This document shows positions 24,714 to 34,104 of a stretch of DNA of 64,000 nucleotides, one piece after another. A model generated the notes under the pieces. That model saw nothing but the letters and a program-made list of their open reading frames with translations. It did not search any database and was not told the origin of the DNA. Where the stretch lies: positions 1 through 64,000 of the forward strand of contig NZ_JAGGNV010000051.1 in assembly GCF_018614955.1 (NCBI RefSeq), given 5' to 3'. The position numbers were made by a program, and so were the translations under genes. This DNA is from Variovorax paradoxus (GTDB taxonomy: Bacteria; Pseudomonadota; Gammaproteobacteria; Burkholderiales; Burkholderiaceae_C). How positions within the stretch are numbered: the stretch's first letter is position 1; each line of letters opens with the position of its first letter.

Positions 24714-25661
24714 TCAAGTCGACAAAATCCAAGCGCGAAATGCGGCCACTTCGGGTTGATCGTGGTTGCGCTCCGGATACACAAGGTAGTACGCGAAATC
24801 GTCGAGCCAAGTAGCAGGCGAGAGCCTCAAAAGAGTTCCGTTCCTGAGTTCCGGCGCCACCATGGCCTCCGGCAGCAACGCGGCTCCCTGGCCCGCAAGG
24901 GTCGCCTTCAGTAGAAGGCTCGAATCATCGAATGAGGGGCCGCGCGCCGGGCCGGTATCGAGGATGCCTTGCGCTTCGAACCACAGTTGCCAAGCCTTGC
25001 GCTGTGCATCGTTCACCCGGGGCCATCGCGCGAGATCAGCCGGCCGGGTTGGCTTGCCCATGCGATCGACGAGAGCCGGCGCCGCCACGGGAACGATCTC
25101 GATCGTTAATACCCGCTCGCTGCGCAGCCCGGGGTAGTTTCCGAGCCCGTGACGAATCGCAACATCGACACCATCGCGTGAGAAATTGGCCTGCGTGTCG
25201 CCGGTGCGCACTTGCAAGTCGATGTCGGGATGCGCATCCTGGAAAGTTTTCATGCGCGGCAGCAACCAAGCCGAAGCGAAGAAGGTCGTGGCGCTTACGG
25301 TCAGGATGCCGGACCCCGCTCGGGCGGCCACCCGCCGCGTGGCATCACTGATTAGCCGGAATGCGTTGCGCACCGGAGGCAGGTACGCCTGACCGGAATC
25401 GGTCAGGCGTATGCCCCGGTTTGCGCGCCAAAACAACGACACCCCCAAATGCTGTTCCAGCGACTTGATGAGCTGGCTCACGGCGCCGGGCGTAACGCTC
25501 AACTCTTCGGCGGCGTTTTTCATCGATAGGTGTCGAGCAGGCGTGGCCGGTACCACTGGTGCCCACGCGGCCAAAGTTGCTCCGAAATCGGTGCTACCCG
25601 CGGTCTTGACCAGCGAACGGCAGGAGAGACGAGGCCTGACCTCGAGGAAAAGATGCTTCAC
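24714..25661 (-). CDS. GcvA-like LysR regulator
   Basis: This is a LysR regulator of up to 315 residues. The helix-turn-helix is AAEELSVTPGAVSQLIKSLE and the effector domain carries VDVAIRHGLGNYPGL, a GcvA-group signature, ending LVYPERNHDQPEVAAF. The N-terminus upstream of ARHLSMKNAAEEL is atypical: relatives start about 20 residues earlier with L-x-x-L-R-A-F-E-A-A. The start (ATG 25661 or an internal codon) is therefore uncertain, and 5'-end damage is possible. No target gene is adjacent. Confidence 0.75.
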   Translation of the reverse strand: MKHLFLEVRPRLSCRSLVKTAGSTDFGATLAAWAPVVPATPARHLSMKNAAEELSVTPGAVSQLIKSLEQHLGVSLFWRANRGIRLTDSGQAYLPPVRNAFRLISDATRRVAARAGSGILTVSATTFFASAWLLPRMKTFQDAHPDIDLQVRTGDTQANFSRDGVDVAIRHGLGNYPGLRSERVLTIEIVPVAAPALVDRMGKPTRPADLARWPRVNDAQRKAWQLWFEAQGILDTGPARGPSFDDSSLLLKATLAGQGAALLPEAMVAPELRNGTLLRLSPATWLDDFAYYLVYPERNHDQPEVAAFRAWILST

Positions 25662-26292
25662 GCTCTGTCAACTCACAATCAGTCGTGCAGGCCGGTATCG
25701 CGACTGGATCCCCTACGCACGTTGGTATCCCTCAATCTCATTCGCTTCGGAGGGTTGGACGTGCAAGGCCATTTGGCCGGGATCACAGGCCCGATGCGCG
25801 AATGCGCACAGAGCCCGGCCCTTGGCGGGAGGGCCGCGAAGGGAGTGGTTGGGCGTGACGGATCGGTGCCACCCCATGCGGAGCAGTTCTATTTCTTTGG
25901 TGGCGAGGAGCGCGCGCGGGCGCACCAGCTTGCACAAAGCAGGGGATGTGCTTAGAGTCAGAGGGCGACAACGAGGCGGCTGGCGGGGTCAGAGAGCCGG
26001 GGACGTTAGCGGATACGACCGTTCAGTGCCGGGGCAAAAAGGGGCGCTTCCCCGAGTGAACGCGTCGGAAAGTTCGACTCCCACCTTCGCATTTGCGCCG
26101 TTTTCCGCCCATTTTGGGCTGTGGGCCACCCGGACCGTTCAAATCCCCCCAGCTCCACCATACATCCATCGGATCGATGTCCCGACGCGGTTCATGCAGC
26201 CGCGTGGGCCTCGCGACCTTTCCTTTCTCGCACGACGCTCGCGCCAGTCTGTGCGCGAGCTATAGTCGGCGTCGCTCGCCCAGAGGACATCC
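25662..26292. other. no recognisable gene
   Basis: This 630-bp gap holds only weak frames. GAGG at about 26282-26285 is the ribosome binding site of the next gene. I see no RNA gene or terminator. Confidence 0.4.
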
Positions 26293-27885
26293 ATGGATTC
26301 AATGACGACCGCGCTCACGAGTTACTACGACACCGTGCCGTACGACTCGCATCCGTTCCCTCAGTCTGCGGTCGAACATCTGGAGGCGCTGGCCTTTCTC
26401 TTCGGCCTCGAGGCGCCTGCTCCCGCGCAGGCACGCGTGCTCGAACTCGGCAGCGCGGCCGGCGGCAACCTGATCCCTTTCGCGGCACGCCACCCGGAGG
26501 CGAGAGCCCTCGGCGTGGACCTTTCACCGGTGCAGATCCGGCAGGGCGTGGCGGCCATCGAGCATTCGGGCCTGAAGAACGTCGATTTGCGCGCACTCGA
26601 CATCGCCAGCATCGACGCCTCGTTCGGCCAGTTCGACTACATCATCTGCCACGGCGTCTACAGCTGGGTGCCGGCACCGGTGCAAGACGCGATCCTGCGC
26701 GTGTGCTCGGAGAATCTCGCGCCCAACGGCGTGGCCTACGTGAGCTACAACGTGTACCCGGGCTGGAAGGCGCGCGAGATCGTGCGCGACGCCATGATCC
26801 TGCGCGGCGCCCCGCGCGACGAGCCGGACGAGAAACTCTCTTACGCGCGCGGCATGCTCGAGTTTCTCGAACAGTCGGCGCGGCCGGACAGCGTGCTCAA
26901 GAAGACGCTCGAAGAGACCATGCCGATCGTGCGTGCCGCGAACAGCTCCTACCTGCTGCACGAGTTCCTCGAGCCCTGCAACTCGCCCTGCTACTTCAAG
27001 GAGTTCGCCGCGCGTGCGAGCGCGCACGGGCTCAGCTACCTGGCGGATGCGGAGCCGTCGACCATGTTCGTCCAGAATTATGGCGAAAAGGTTCGCGATC
27101 CCTTGCTGCGCGAATGCGGAGGCAGCCAGATCATGATGGAGCAGTACCTGGACTTCCTGGTCAACCGCACCTTCCGCCAGACGCTGCTCGTCAAGCAGGA
27201 ACGTGCCGCCGAGATTCGCTATCGCCTTGTCCCGGAGCGCATCCGCGCGCTCGAATTCGCCGGCGTGTTCGCAGCGGAAGGCGGCGGGGTGCTGACGCTC
27301 GATGCGCAGGAGCAGCCTTGCAATGCGATGCGCAACCTGAAGATCACGCTGCGGCTGCCGCTTCAAAAAGCGGTGGCGCAGGTGCTCGACGAGCGCTACC
27401 CGGCCACCGCCTCGGCCGACGCGCTGATCGCTGAGGTCTCGGCACGGACCGGCGAACCGCGCGCCGCAGTCGAGCCGCTCGTCATGGCGATGCTGGAGGA
27501 ACTGCTGATCCTCGGCGCCGTGCGCATCCGGCGCGCCTCGCCGCAGGCCGCCGCGCAAGTGTCGGAGTTCCCGCGTGCGCTGGCCGCGGTGCGCAGGGCG
27601 CCCGGTCTCGCGCTGAATGCCGGACCCTCGGCCGTCGCGTGCAACCTTTGGCATGAGCCGGTGGGTCTTTCGCTGCTCGAACGCTGCCTGCTGCCGCTGC
27701 TCGACGGCGCGCATTCGCACGAGTCCCTGGCATTGCACCTGGCCGTCGAAGCCCGCGCCGAGCGCCTGCGCTTCATCAAGGACGAAAAGCCGCTCACCGA
27801 AGCAGGTGCGTTGCGCGAGTTCACGCAGCAACAGGTGGCGCTTGCCCTTCGGGACTTGCGGCGCAAGGGGCTGCTTGCGGGCTGA
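26293..27885 (+). CDS. class I methyltransferase with regulatory domain
   Basis: This is a 530-residue protein. The N-terminal third is a Rossmann SAM-dependent methyltransferase: motif I LELGSAAGGNLIPFA, motif II-like GVDLSPVQI, motif IV FDYIICHGVYSWVP. Residues about 215-530 match the methyltransferase regulatory domain plus a PKMT-like C-terminal region that often accompanies it. The methyl acceptor is unknown; bacterial relatives methylate proteins such as outer-membrane proteins. Start ATG 26293 has GAGG upstream. The gamma-glutamyltransferase gene starts 26 bases downstream. Confidence 0.82.
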   Translation: MDSMTTALTSYYDTVPYDSHPFPQSAVEHLEALAFLFGLEAPAPAQARVLELGSAAGGNLIPFAARHPEARALGVDLSPVQIRQGVAAIEHSGLKNVDLRALDIASIDASFGQFDYIICHGVYSWVPAPVQDAILRVCSENLAPNGVAYVSYNVYPGWKAREIVRDAMILRGAPRDEPDEKLSYARGMLEFLEQSARPDSVLKKTLEETMPIVRAANSSYLLHEFLEPCNSPCYFKEFAARASAHGLSYLADAEPSTMFVQNYGEKVRDPLLRECGGSQIMMEQYLDFLVNRTFRQTLLVKQERAAEIRYRLVPERIRALEFAGVFAAEGGGVLTLDAQEQPCNAMRNLKITLRLPLQKAVAQVLDERYPATASADALIAEVSARTGEPRAAVEPLVMAMLEELLILGAVRIRRASPQAAAQVSEFPRALAAVRRAPGLALNAGPSAVACNLWHEPVGLSLLERCLLPLLDGAHSHESLALHLAVEARAERLRFIKDEKPLTEAGALREFTQQQVALALRDLRRKGLLAG

Positions 27886-27910
27886 TCCATTCTTCCTAGG
27901 AGATAGAACC

Positions 27911-29647
27911 GTGAAACAACTTCAGTGGACTTCGGCCTTGCGCAGCGCCGTCGCGGCGGCGCTCGCGCTGGCAGGCGCGGCACAGCTGCACGCGGCCTCG
28001 CAGGCGCCTGTGGCGGCCGAGAACGGCATGGTCGTGAGCGCCCAGCATCTCGCGACCAAGATCGGCGTCGACGTGCTCAAGCGCGGCGGCAATGCGATCG
28101 ATTCCGCGGTGGCGGTCGGCTATGCGCTGGCGGTGGTTTATCCGGCGGCCGGCAACCTGGGCGGCGGCGGCTTCATGACCGTGCAACTGGCGGACGGACG
28201 CAAGACCTTCCTCGATTTCCGCGAGAAGGCGCCGCTGGCCGCCACGGCCAACATGTACCTCGACAAGGACGGCAACGTCGTCAAGGGCCTGAGCACCAAT
28301 GGCCACCTCGCCGTCGGCGTGCCCGGCACCGTTTCCGGCCTCGAGCTGGCGCGCGAGAAGTACGGCACCATGAAGCGCGATGCGCTGATCGCGCCTTCGA
28401 TCGCGCTGGCCGAGCGCGGCTTCGTGCTGGAGCAAGGCGACATCGACATGCTCGCCACCGCGACCGCGGACTTCAGGAAGGACCCGGCCTCCGGTGCGAT
28501 CTTTCTGAACAAGGGCGAGGCCTTCGCGGTCGGGCAGCGGCTGGTGCAAAAGGATCTGGCAAAGACGCTCAAGACCATCAGCCGCAACGGCACCGACGGT
28601 TTCTACAAGGGCCCGGTGGGCGCTGCGCTCGTGGCCTCGAGCCAGGCCGGCAAGGGCATCATCACGCAGGCCGACCTGAACCAGTACACAACGCGCGAAC
28701 TGGCGCCGGTCGAGTGCGACTACCGCGGCTATCACGTGGTCTCGGCGCCGCCGCCGAGCTCGGGCGGCGTGGTGATCTGCGAGATGCTGAACATCCTCGA
28801 GGGTTATCCGCTCAAGGACCTCGGCTTCCGCTCGGCGCAGGCCGTGCACTACCAGATCGAGGCCATGCGCCACGCCTACGTCGACCGCAACAGCTATCTG
28901 GGCGACCCGGACTTCGTGAAGAATCCGCTCGACCGGCTGCTCGACAAGGGCTATGCCGAGAAGGTCCGCGCCGTGATCGACCCGAAGAAGGCCGGCGTCT
29001 CCAAGGACATCAAGCCCGGCGTCGCGCCCCACGAAGGCAGCAACACCACCCACTATTCGATCGTCGACCGGTGGGGCAACGCGGTTTCCGTGACCTACAC
29101 CTTGAACGACTGGTTCGGCGCCAAGGTCACGGCCGCCGGCACCGGCGTGCTGCTCAACAACGAGATGGACGACTTCACCTCGAAGATCGGCGTGCCCAAC
29201 CTCTACGGCCTGGTGCAGGGCGAAGCCAATGCCATCGCCCCGGGCAAGCGGCCGCTCTCCTCGATGAGCCCGACCATCGTGACCAAGGACGGCAAGCCCG
29301 TCTTCGTGGTCGGCACGCCCGGTGGCAGCCGCATCATCACCGCGGTGCTCCATACGATCCTCAACGTTGTCGACTACGGCATGAACGTGCAGGAAGCGGT
29401 CGACGCGCCGCGCTTCCACCAGCAGTGGTTGCCCGACGTGACCAACGTCGAGACCTTCGCGATCAGCCCCGACACGCGCAAGCTCCTGACCGACATGGGC
29501 CACAACCTCGGCGTGCCGCAGCCGGCCAACCATCTGGCGGCGATCATCGTCGGCGCGCCTTCGCTCGGCGGCAAGCCGGTCGGCAAGAACCGCTTCTACG
29601 GCGCCAACGATCCGCGGCGCAACACCGGCCTGGCTCTCGGGTATTGA
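27911..29647 (+). CDS. ggt: gamma-glutamyltransferase
   Basis: This is a 578-residue secreted Ntn-hydrolase with signal peptide (LRSAVAAALALAGAAQLHA). The large subunit has GVDVLKRGGNAIDSAVA and NLGGGGFM. Self-cleavage should occur before the Thr of NTTHYSIVD, which then is the nucleophile. The small subunit has PLSSMSPTIV and GTPGGSRIITAV. It hydrolyses or transfers the gamma-glutamyl group of glutathione in the periplasm. The start is GTG 27911, set by AGGAG 10 bases upstream. Its stop overlaps the next start by one base (TGATG). Confidence 0.95.
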   Translation: MKQLQWTSALRSAVAAALALAGAAQLHAASQAPVAAENGMVVSAQHLATKIGVDVLKRGGNAIDSAVAVGYALAVVYPAAGNLGGGGFMTVQLADGRKTFLDFREKAPLAATANMYLDKDGNVVKGLSTNGHLAVGVPGTVSGLELAREKYGTMKRDALIAPSIALAERGFVLEQGDIDMLATATADFRKDPASGAIFLNKGEAFAVGQRLVQKDLAKTLKTISRNGTDGFYKGPVGAALVASSQAGKGIITQADLNQYTTRELAPVECDYRGYHVVSAPPPSSGGVVICEMLNILEGYPLKDLGFRSAQAVHYQIEAMRHAYVDRNSYLGDPDFVKNPLDRLLDKGYAEKVRAVIDPKKAGVSKDIKPGVAPHEGSNTTHYSIVDRWGNAVSVTYTLNDWFGAKVTAAGTGVLLNNEMDDFTSKIGVPNLYGLVQGEANAIAPGKRPLSSMSPTIVTKDGKPVFVVGTPGGSRIITAVLHTILNVVDYGMNVQEAVDAPRFHQQWLPDVTNVETFAISPDTRKLLTDMGHNLGVPQPANHLAAIIVGAPSLGGKPVGKNRFYGANDPRRNTGLALGY

Positions 29648-30405
29648 TGCGGATCGAGGAAATCCTTTATACCCAGGGCTTCGGCACCCGGCGCGTCTGC
29701 GCCGGACTGGTCCAGCAAGGGCTGGTGAGGGTGGGAGAGGCCGTCGTCGCGGACCCGGCCGCCGAATTCGAGCCGGAAGGCCTGCACTTCACGGTCCAGG
29801 GCACCGAGTGGGCGTACCACGAGAAGGCCTACCTGATGCTGCACAAGCCGGCCGGTACCGAGTGCTCGCAGAAGCCGTCGACCTACCCGAGCATCTACAC
29901 GCTGCTGCCGTCGCCACTGCGTCTGCGCCCCAACAAAGGCGCAGTTCAGGGCGTGCAGGCCATCGGCCGGCTCGACCAGGACACGACCGGGCTGCTGCTC
30001 CTGACCGACGATGGCCAGTTCATCCACCGCATGGGCTCTCCCAAGCACCATGTGCCGAAGGTCTACGAAGTTGGCACCAAGCACCCGGTCGATGACACGC
30101 AGGTGACCCGGCTGCTGGCCGGGGTGGTGCTCGACGACGACCCGAAGCCGGTGCGCGCGGCCGCCTGCGAGGCGGTCGGGCCGCTGCACCTGCGGCTCAC
30201 CCTGACCGAAGGCAAGTACCACCAGGTCAAGCGCATGCTGGCCGCCGTGGGCAACCGGGTCGAGGCCCTGCACCGCTCGCGCATCGGGCCACTCGCGCTG
30301 CCCGACGACCTGGCGCCGGGCCAGTGGCGCTGGCTGGATCCGGTGCAGGTCGACGCGCTGCGAACGGCGCGCCCAAGTCAGCCAGCGGGCAGGGTCGATC
30401 GTTAA
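29647..30405 (+). CDS. rsuA: 16S rRNA pseudouridine synthase (RsuA family)
   Basis: This is a 252-residue pseudouridine synthase. A short S4-like N-terminal domain (MRIEEILYTQGFGTRRVCA) precedes the catalytic domain with LMLHKPAGTECSQK, the catalytic Asp in GRLDQDTTGLLLLT and the C-terminal TEGKYHQVKRMLAAVGN. RsuA makes pseudouridine 516 in 16S rRNA. It is translationally coupled to ggt. The C-terminus beyond residue 235 (TARPSQPAGRVDR) is an unconserved basic tail. Confidence 0.88.
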   Translation: MRIEEILYTQGFGTRRVCAGLVQQGLVRVGEAVVADPAAEFEPEGLHFTVQGTEWAYHEKAYLMLHKPAGTECSQKPSTYPSIYTLLPSPLRLRPNKGAVQGVQAIGRLDQDTTGLLLLTDDGQFIHRMGSPKHHVPKVYEVGTKHPVDDTQVTRLLAGVVLDDDPKPVRAAACEAVGPLHLRLTLTEGKYHQVKRMLAAVGNRVEALHRSRIGPLALPDDLAPGQWRWLDPVQVDALRTARPSQPAGRVDR

Positions 30406-30436
30406 AATCGCAAGCCTGATTCCCGGAACTTCCCCC

Positions 30437-31423
30437 TTGCGCTTCTTCTCCCCCCCGATAGGCCGCCTCGCGGCCTTTTTATTTGCCTGCGCCGTGCTGC
30501 CGGCGCTCGCTGCCGAACCGCCACCGGTCTTCGTGCTCAATTCGCTCGATGCCACGGTCAGCGTGGTCGATCCGGTCAGCTGGACCGAGAAGCTGCGCAT
30601 CCCGACCGGCAAGGAGCCGCACCACCTCTACCTGTCGCCAGACGAGAGCTCGCTGATCGTGGCCAATTCGGCAGGCGACTCGCTGACCTTCCTGAATCCG
30701 CGCACGGCCGAGGTTCAGCGCGTGGTCTACGGCATCATCGATCCCTACCACCTGCGCTTCTCGCCCGACATGAAGTGGTTCGTCACTGCCGGCAACCGGC
30801 TCAACCACATCGACATCTACCGCTGGGACGGCAAGGAGCCCAAGCTGGTCAAGCGCATTCCCTCGGGCAAGACGCCGAGCCACATCTGGATCGACGGCAA
30901 GAGCACCACGGCCTACGTCACGATGCAGGACAGCGACGAGCTAGTCGCGGTCGACCTCGCCACGCAGACCCTCCGCTGGCGCATCCCCACCGGTCCGATG
31001 CCGGCCGACATCTTCGGCATCCACGACGGCAAGACGCTGCTGGTGGGCCTCACGGGCAGCGATGGCGTGCAGGTCTTCGACGTCGCCGGCCGGGAGCCCA
31101 GGCTGGTCGGCAAGATTCCGACCGGCAAGGGCGCCCATGCCTTCCGCTCGGCCGGCGACGGCCGCAGCGTGTTCGTCAGCAACCGCGTGGCCAACACCAT
31201 CAGCCGCATCGACCTGCAGACGCTGCAGGTCAGCGACACCTATCCGGTGGGCGGCGGACCCGACTGCATGGACGTCTCGGCCGACGGCAAGACGCTCTAC
31301 GTGACCGCGCGCTGGGCCAGGAAGCTCAGCGTGGTCGATCTGGCCGCCCACAAGGTGGTGCGGCAGGTGCCCGTGGGCCGCTCGCCGCACGGCGTCTGGA
31401 CGCTCGATCATGCGCGGCGCTAG
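30437..31423 (+). CDS. secreted YVTN-type beta-propeller protein
   Basis: This is a 328-residue protein with signal peptide (LAAFLFACAVLPALA, cut before AEPPP) and about seven short repeats of the YVTN/NHL-like beta-propeller type (VLNSLDATVSVVD, GKEPHHLYLSPDESSLIVAN, SVFVSNRVANTISRID). A binding or scaffolding role in the periplasm is likely, and the substrate is unknown. Start TTG 30437 is needed to keep the signal peptide, as no ATG is suitable. Upstream GTTAAAAT (about 30402-30409) may be a -10. An intrinsic-terminator-like hairpin lies inside the signal-peptide codons. It overlaps the deacetylase gene by 14 bases. Confidence 0.78.
   Translation: MRFFSPPIGRLAAFLFACAVLPALAAEPPPVFVLNSLDATVSVVDPVSWTEKLRIPTGKEPHHLYLSPDESSLIVANSAGDSLTFLNPRTAEVQRVVYGIIDPYHLRFSPDMKWFVTAGNRLNHIDIYRWDGKEPKLVKRIPSGKTPSHIWIDGKSTTAYVTMQDSDELVAVDLATQTLRWRIPTGPMPADIFGIHDGKTLLVGLTGSDGVQVFDVAGREPRLVGKIPTGKGAHAFRSAGDGRSVFVSNRVANTISRIDLQTLQVSDTYPVGGGPDCMDVSADGKTLYVTARWARKLSVVDLAAHKVVRQVPVGRSPHGVWTLDHARR
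30461..30480 (+). terminator. intrinsic-terminator-like hairpin inside a coding start
   Basis: GGCCGC-CTC-GCGGCC followed by TTTTTATTT lies 24 bases inside the beta-propeller ORF. It has all the features of a terminator for rsuA and could also act as a conditional attenuator for the downstream genes. Confidence 0.6.
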
Positions 31424-32207
31424 GTCCGCGGCCGCGCTCGTCCTGCTCGCTGCGGGCGTCGTGCCCACCGGTGCCCTCGCTCAGGGCAGTTGCACCAAGC
31501 CGGTCTACCTGAGCTTCGACACCGGCCACATGGGCGTGGCGCCGCTGGTGGCCGAGGTGCTCAAGCGCCAGGAGGTGCGTGTCACCTTCTTCGGCGCGGC
31601 CGAGCGCACGCTGACCGGTGGCGACAGCCTCGACAACCAGTGGGCGTCGTGGTGGAAGGCGAGGGCCGCCGAAGGCCACGAGTTCGCGTCCCACACCTAC
31701 GACCATGCCTACTGGCGCGGTGACGTGAAGGGCATCGCGTCGCGCTTCCGCATCGAACCCTCGGCCGGCGCCTTTGCCGGCCGGCAGTTCACCTGGGACG
31801 CGGAACAGTACTGCGCCAACATCACCAAGGCTTCCGAGCGCCTGCTGCACGTCACGGGCAAGAAGCCGCTGCCGCTGTTCCGCGCGCCGGGTGGCAAGAC
31901 TTCGCCCAAGCTGCTGGCGGCCGCCAAGGCCTGCGGCTACGCGCACGTGGGCTGGGCGCCGGCCGGCTTCCTGGGCGACGAGCTGCCGAGCGAGAAGTTC
32001 AGCAACGAGAAGCTGCTGCAGCAGGCCCTCGACAACATCCAGCCCGGCGACATCCTGGTCGCGCACCTGGGCATCTGGTCGCGCAAGGATCCATGGGCGC
32101 CGGCCGTGCTGGAGCCCTTGATCGTCGGCCTCAAGGCCAAGGGCTTCTGCTTCGAGACGCTGCGCCAGCATCCGGCGTATCGTGAATGGATCGCGTCCCA
32201 TCCCTGA
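31410..32207 (+). CDS. secreted polysaccharide deacetylase (NodB fold)
   Basis: This is a 265-residue protein with signal peptide (AALVLLAAGVVPTGALA). Motif 1 reads YLSFDTGHMG, so the second Asp of the classical FDDG (a metal ligand) is Thr. Motif 2 SHTYDH keeps both metal His. Motif 3 LFRAPGGKT and the C-terminal ILVAHLGIW complete the fold. NodB-type enzymes remove acetyl groups from N-acetylated sugars in the cell envelope. It is coupled to the beta-propeller gene and followed closely by a fatty-acid hydroxylase gene. Confidence 0.85.
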   Translation: MRGARSAAALVLLAAGVVPTGALAQGSCTKPVYLSFDTGHMGVAPLVAEVLKRQEVRVTFFGAAERTLTGGDSLDNQWASWWKARAAEGHEFASHTYDHAYWRGDVKGIASRFRIEPSAGAFAGRQFTWDAEQYCANITKASERLLHVTGKKPLPLFRAPGGKTSPKLLAAAKACGYAHVGWAPAGFLGDELPSEKFSNEKLLQQALDNIQPGDILVAHLGIWSRKDPWAPAVLEPLIVGLKAKGFCFETLRQHPAYREWIASHP

Positions 32208-32223
32208 TCGCGCGGGTGTTCCG

Positions 32224-33195
32224 ATGGACTGGTTGACCGACCCCTTCGCCAATCTGCAGCAATGGCTGTTCGAGGCCGCCGTGCAGCCGCTGGTCTATGC
32301 CGTCGGCCTCGGCGGCTGGGTCGAGGATGCCTTCGACGCCACCGGCTGGCTGCTGGTCGGCCTGATCCAGATCGGGGTGCTGGTCGCCGTGTTCGGCCCG
32401 CTGCAGCGCTGGCGGCCGGCCGAGCCAGTGCTCGACCGGCCCGCCATCCGCACCGACATCCTCTACACGCTGATCCACCGGCTGGGCCTGTTCCGGCTCG
32501 CGATCTTCTTCGCGCTCGACCCATTGTTCGACGAGATCCTCGGCATCGTGCGCGCGGCCGGCTGGGGCTCCTTCCATCTCGACCAGCTCTGGCCCGGCGT
32601 GACCGACATTCCCTGGGTCGCGTTCGCGATCTACCTGGTGGCGCTGGACCTGGTCGAGTACTTCATCCATCGCGGCCAGCACGGCTTCCAATGGTGGTGG
32701 GCGCTGCATTCGCTGCACCATTCCCAGCGCCAGATGACGATGTGGAGCGACAACCGCAACCATCTGCTCGACGACGTGATCCACGACACCATCATCGTCA
32801 TCGTCGCCCAGCTGATCGGCGTGGCGCCGGGGCAGTTCATCGCGATCGTGGCCTTCACCCAGCTCAGCGAAAGCCTGCAGCATGCCAACCTGCGCCTCGG
32901 CTTCGGCGCGATCGGCGAGCGGCTCTGGATCAGCCCGCGCTTCCACCGCGTGCACCACAGCATCGGGATCGGCCACGAGTCGCAGGGCCCGCGAACGCTC
33001 GGCGGCCACAACTTCGGCGTGCTGCTGCCATGGTGGGACATGCTGTTTCGAACCGTCAATTTCGAAGAGCGCTACGACCCGACCGGCATCCGCGACCAGG
33101 TCGAGCCCGACGCCGCAGGCCGCGTGCGCGACTACGGGCGCGGCTTCTGGGCGCAGCAGTGGCTGGGGCTCAAGCGCCTCGCCGGCCGCGGCTGA
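32224..33195 (+). CDS. sterol desaturase/fatty acid hydroxylase family membrane protein
   Basis: This is a 323-residue integral-membrane di-iron oxygenase. Histidine boxes: HRGQH, HSLHHS and HRVHHS, with further His at DDVIHD. Four to five hydrophobic segments precede and separate them. Family members hydroxylate or desaturate lipid substrates, and the substrate here is unknown. ATG 32224 is preferred over ATG 32182, which would overlap the deacetylase gene by 26 bases and add an uncommon N-terminus. Confidence 0.88.
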   Translation: MDWLTDPFANLQQWLFEAAVQPLVYAVGLGGWVEDAFDATGWLLVGLIQIGVLVAVFGPLQRWRPAEPVLDRPAIRTDILYTLIHRLGLFRLAIFFALDPLFDEILGIVRAAGWGSFHLDQLWPGVTDIPWVAFAIYLVALDLVEYFIHRGQHGFQWWWALHSLHHSQRQMTMWSDNRNHLLDDVIHDTIIVIVAQLIGVAPGQFIAIVAFTQLSESLQHANLRLGFGAIGERLWISPRFHRVHHSIGIGHESQGPRTLGGHNFGVLLPWWDMLFRTVNFEERYDPTGIRDQVEPDAAGRVRDYGRGFWAQQWLGLKRLAGRG

Positions 33196-33231
33196 TCTCG
33201 ATTCCACGCGACGCGGTTATCCTCGGCGTCG

Positions 33232-34104
33232 ATGCGTCTTCTTCTCGACTCCTTCTGGCGCTCGGTAGCCTATTGCATGCACCCGCGGGTGATCGTGCTC
33301 TCCCTGCTGCCGCTCGGGCTCATGGCGCTGCTGGCAGCGCTGTTCGGCTATTTCTACTGGGACGCGACGGTGGCATGGACGCGCGAGGCGCTCGAGGCCT
33401 GGCCGCTTCTGTCCAGCTTCTGGGGCTGGATCGGGCGCCTGTTCTCCGGGGATGTCACGGCCGTGCTGGCGCCGATGGTGGTGGTGATCGCGGCCACGCC
33501 CTTGATCGTCGTGGTTTCGCTCCTCATCGTGGCAGGGCTCATGGCGCCGCCGCTCACGCGCCTGGTGGCCGACCGTCGTTTCCCGACGCTCGAGCAGAAG
33601 AAGGGCGCTTCCTTCTTCGGCGGCGTCTTCCGCTCGCTGGGCCTCACCGTGCTGGCGCTGCTCGCGCTGGTCGTCTCGATGCCGCTGTGGCTCATTCCGC
33701 CGCTGGTGCTGATCCTGCCGCCGCTGATCTGGGGCTGGCTGACCTATCGCGTGATGAGCTTCGACGCCCTGGCCGAGCATGCGAGCCCGGAGGAGCGCGA
33801 TGCCGTGCTGCGCGCCCACCGGCTGCCGCTGCTCGGCGTCGGCGTGCTGTGCGGCTACCTGGGCGCCGCGCCCAGCATCATCTGGGCATCCGGGCTGCTG
33901 TTCGCGGCTGCCTTCTTCGTGCTGGTGCCGCTCGCGATCTGGATCTACACGCTGGTGTTCGCGTTCTCGGCGCTCTGGTTCGCGCACTACTGCCTGGATG
34001 CGCTGGCCCAGCTGCGGGCGCAGCGCGCGGCGGCGGCCGTTTCACCTTCCACGGCCGAGATGGCAGACGTCCATGCGGCCGCCACCCAATGGGGCGCACC
34101 ATGA
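33232..34104 (+). CDS. EI24-domain membrane protein
   Basis: This 290-residue protein has about six hydrophobic segments (SLLPLGLMALLAALFGYFYW, VLAPMVVVIAATPLIVVVSL, ALLALVVSMPLWLIPPLV and others) and the conserved P-P-L-x-x-L-V-A-D stretch of EI24/CysZ-like proteins. CysZ transports sulfate, but this family in betaproteobacteria is not functionally defined. Its stop overlaps the start of the next gene (ATGA), indicating coupling. Confidence 0.8.
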   Translation: MRLLLDSFWRSVAYCMHPRVIVLSLLPLGLMALLAALFGYFYWDATVAWTREALEAWPLLSSFWGWIGRLFSGDVTAVLAPMVVVIAATPLIVVVSLLIVAGLMAPPLTRLVADRRFPTLEQKKGASFFGGVFRSLGLTVLALLALVVSMPLWLIPPLVLILPPLIWGWLTYRVMSFDALAEHASPEERDAVLRAHRLPLLGVGVLCGYLGAAPSIIWASGLLFAAAFFVLVPLAIWIYTLVFAFSALWFAHYCLDALAQLRAQRAAAAVSPSTAEMADVHAAATQWGAP

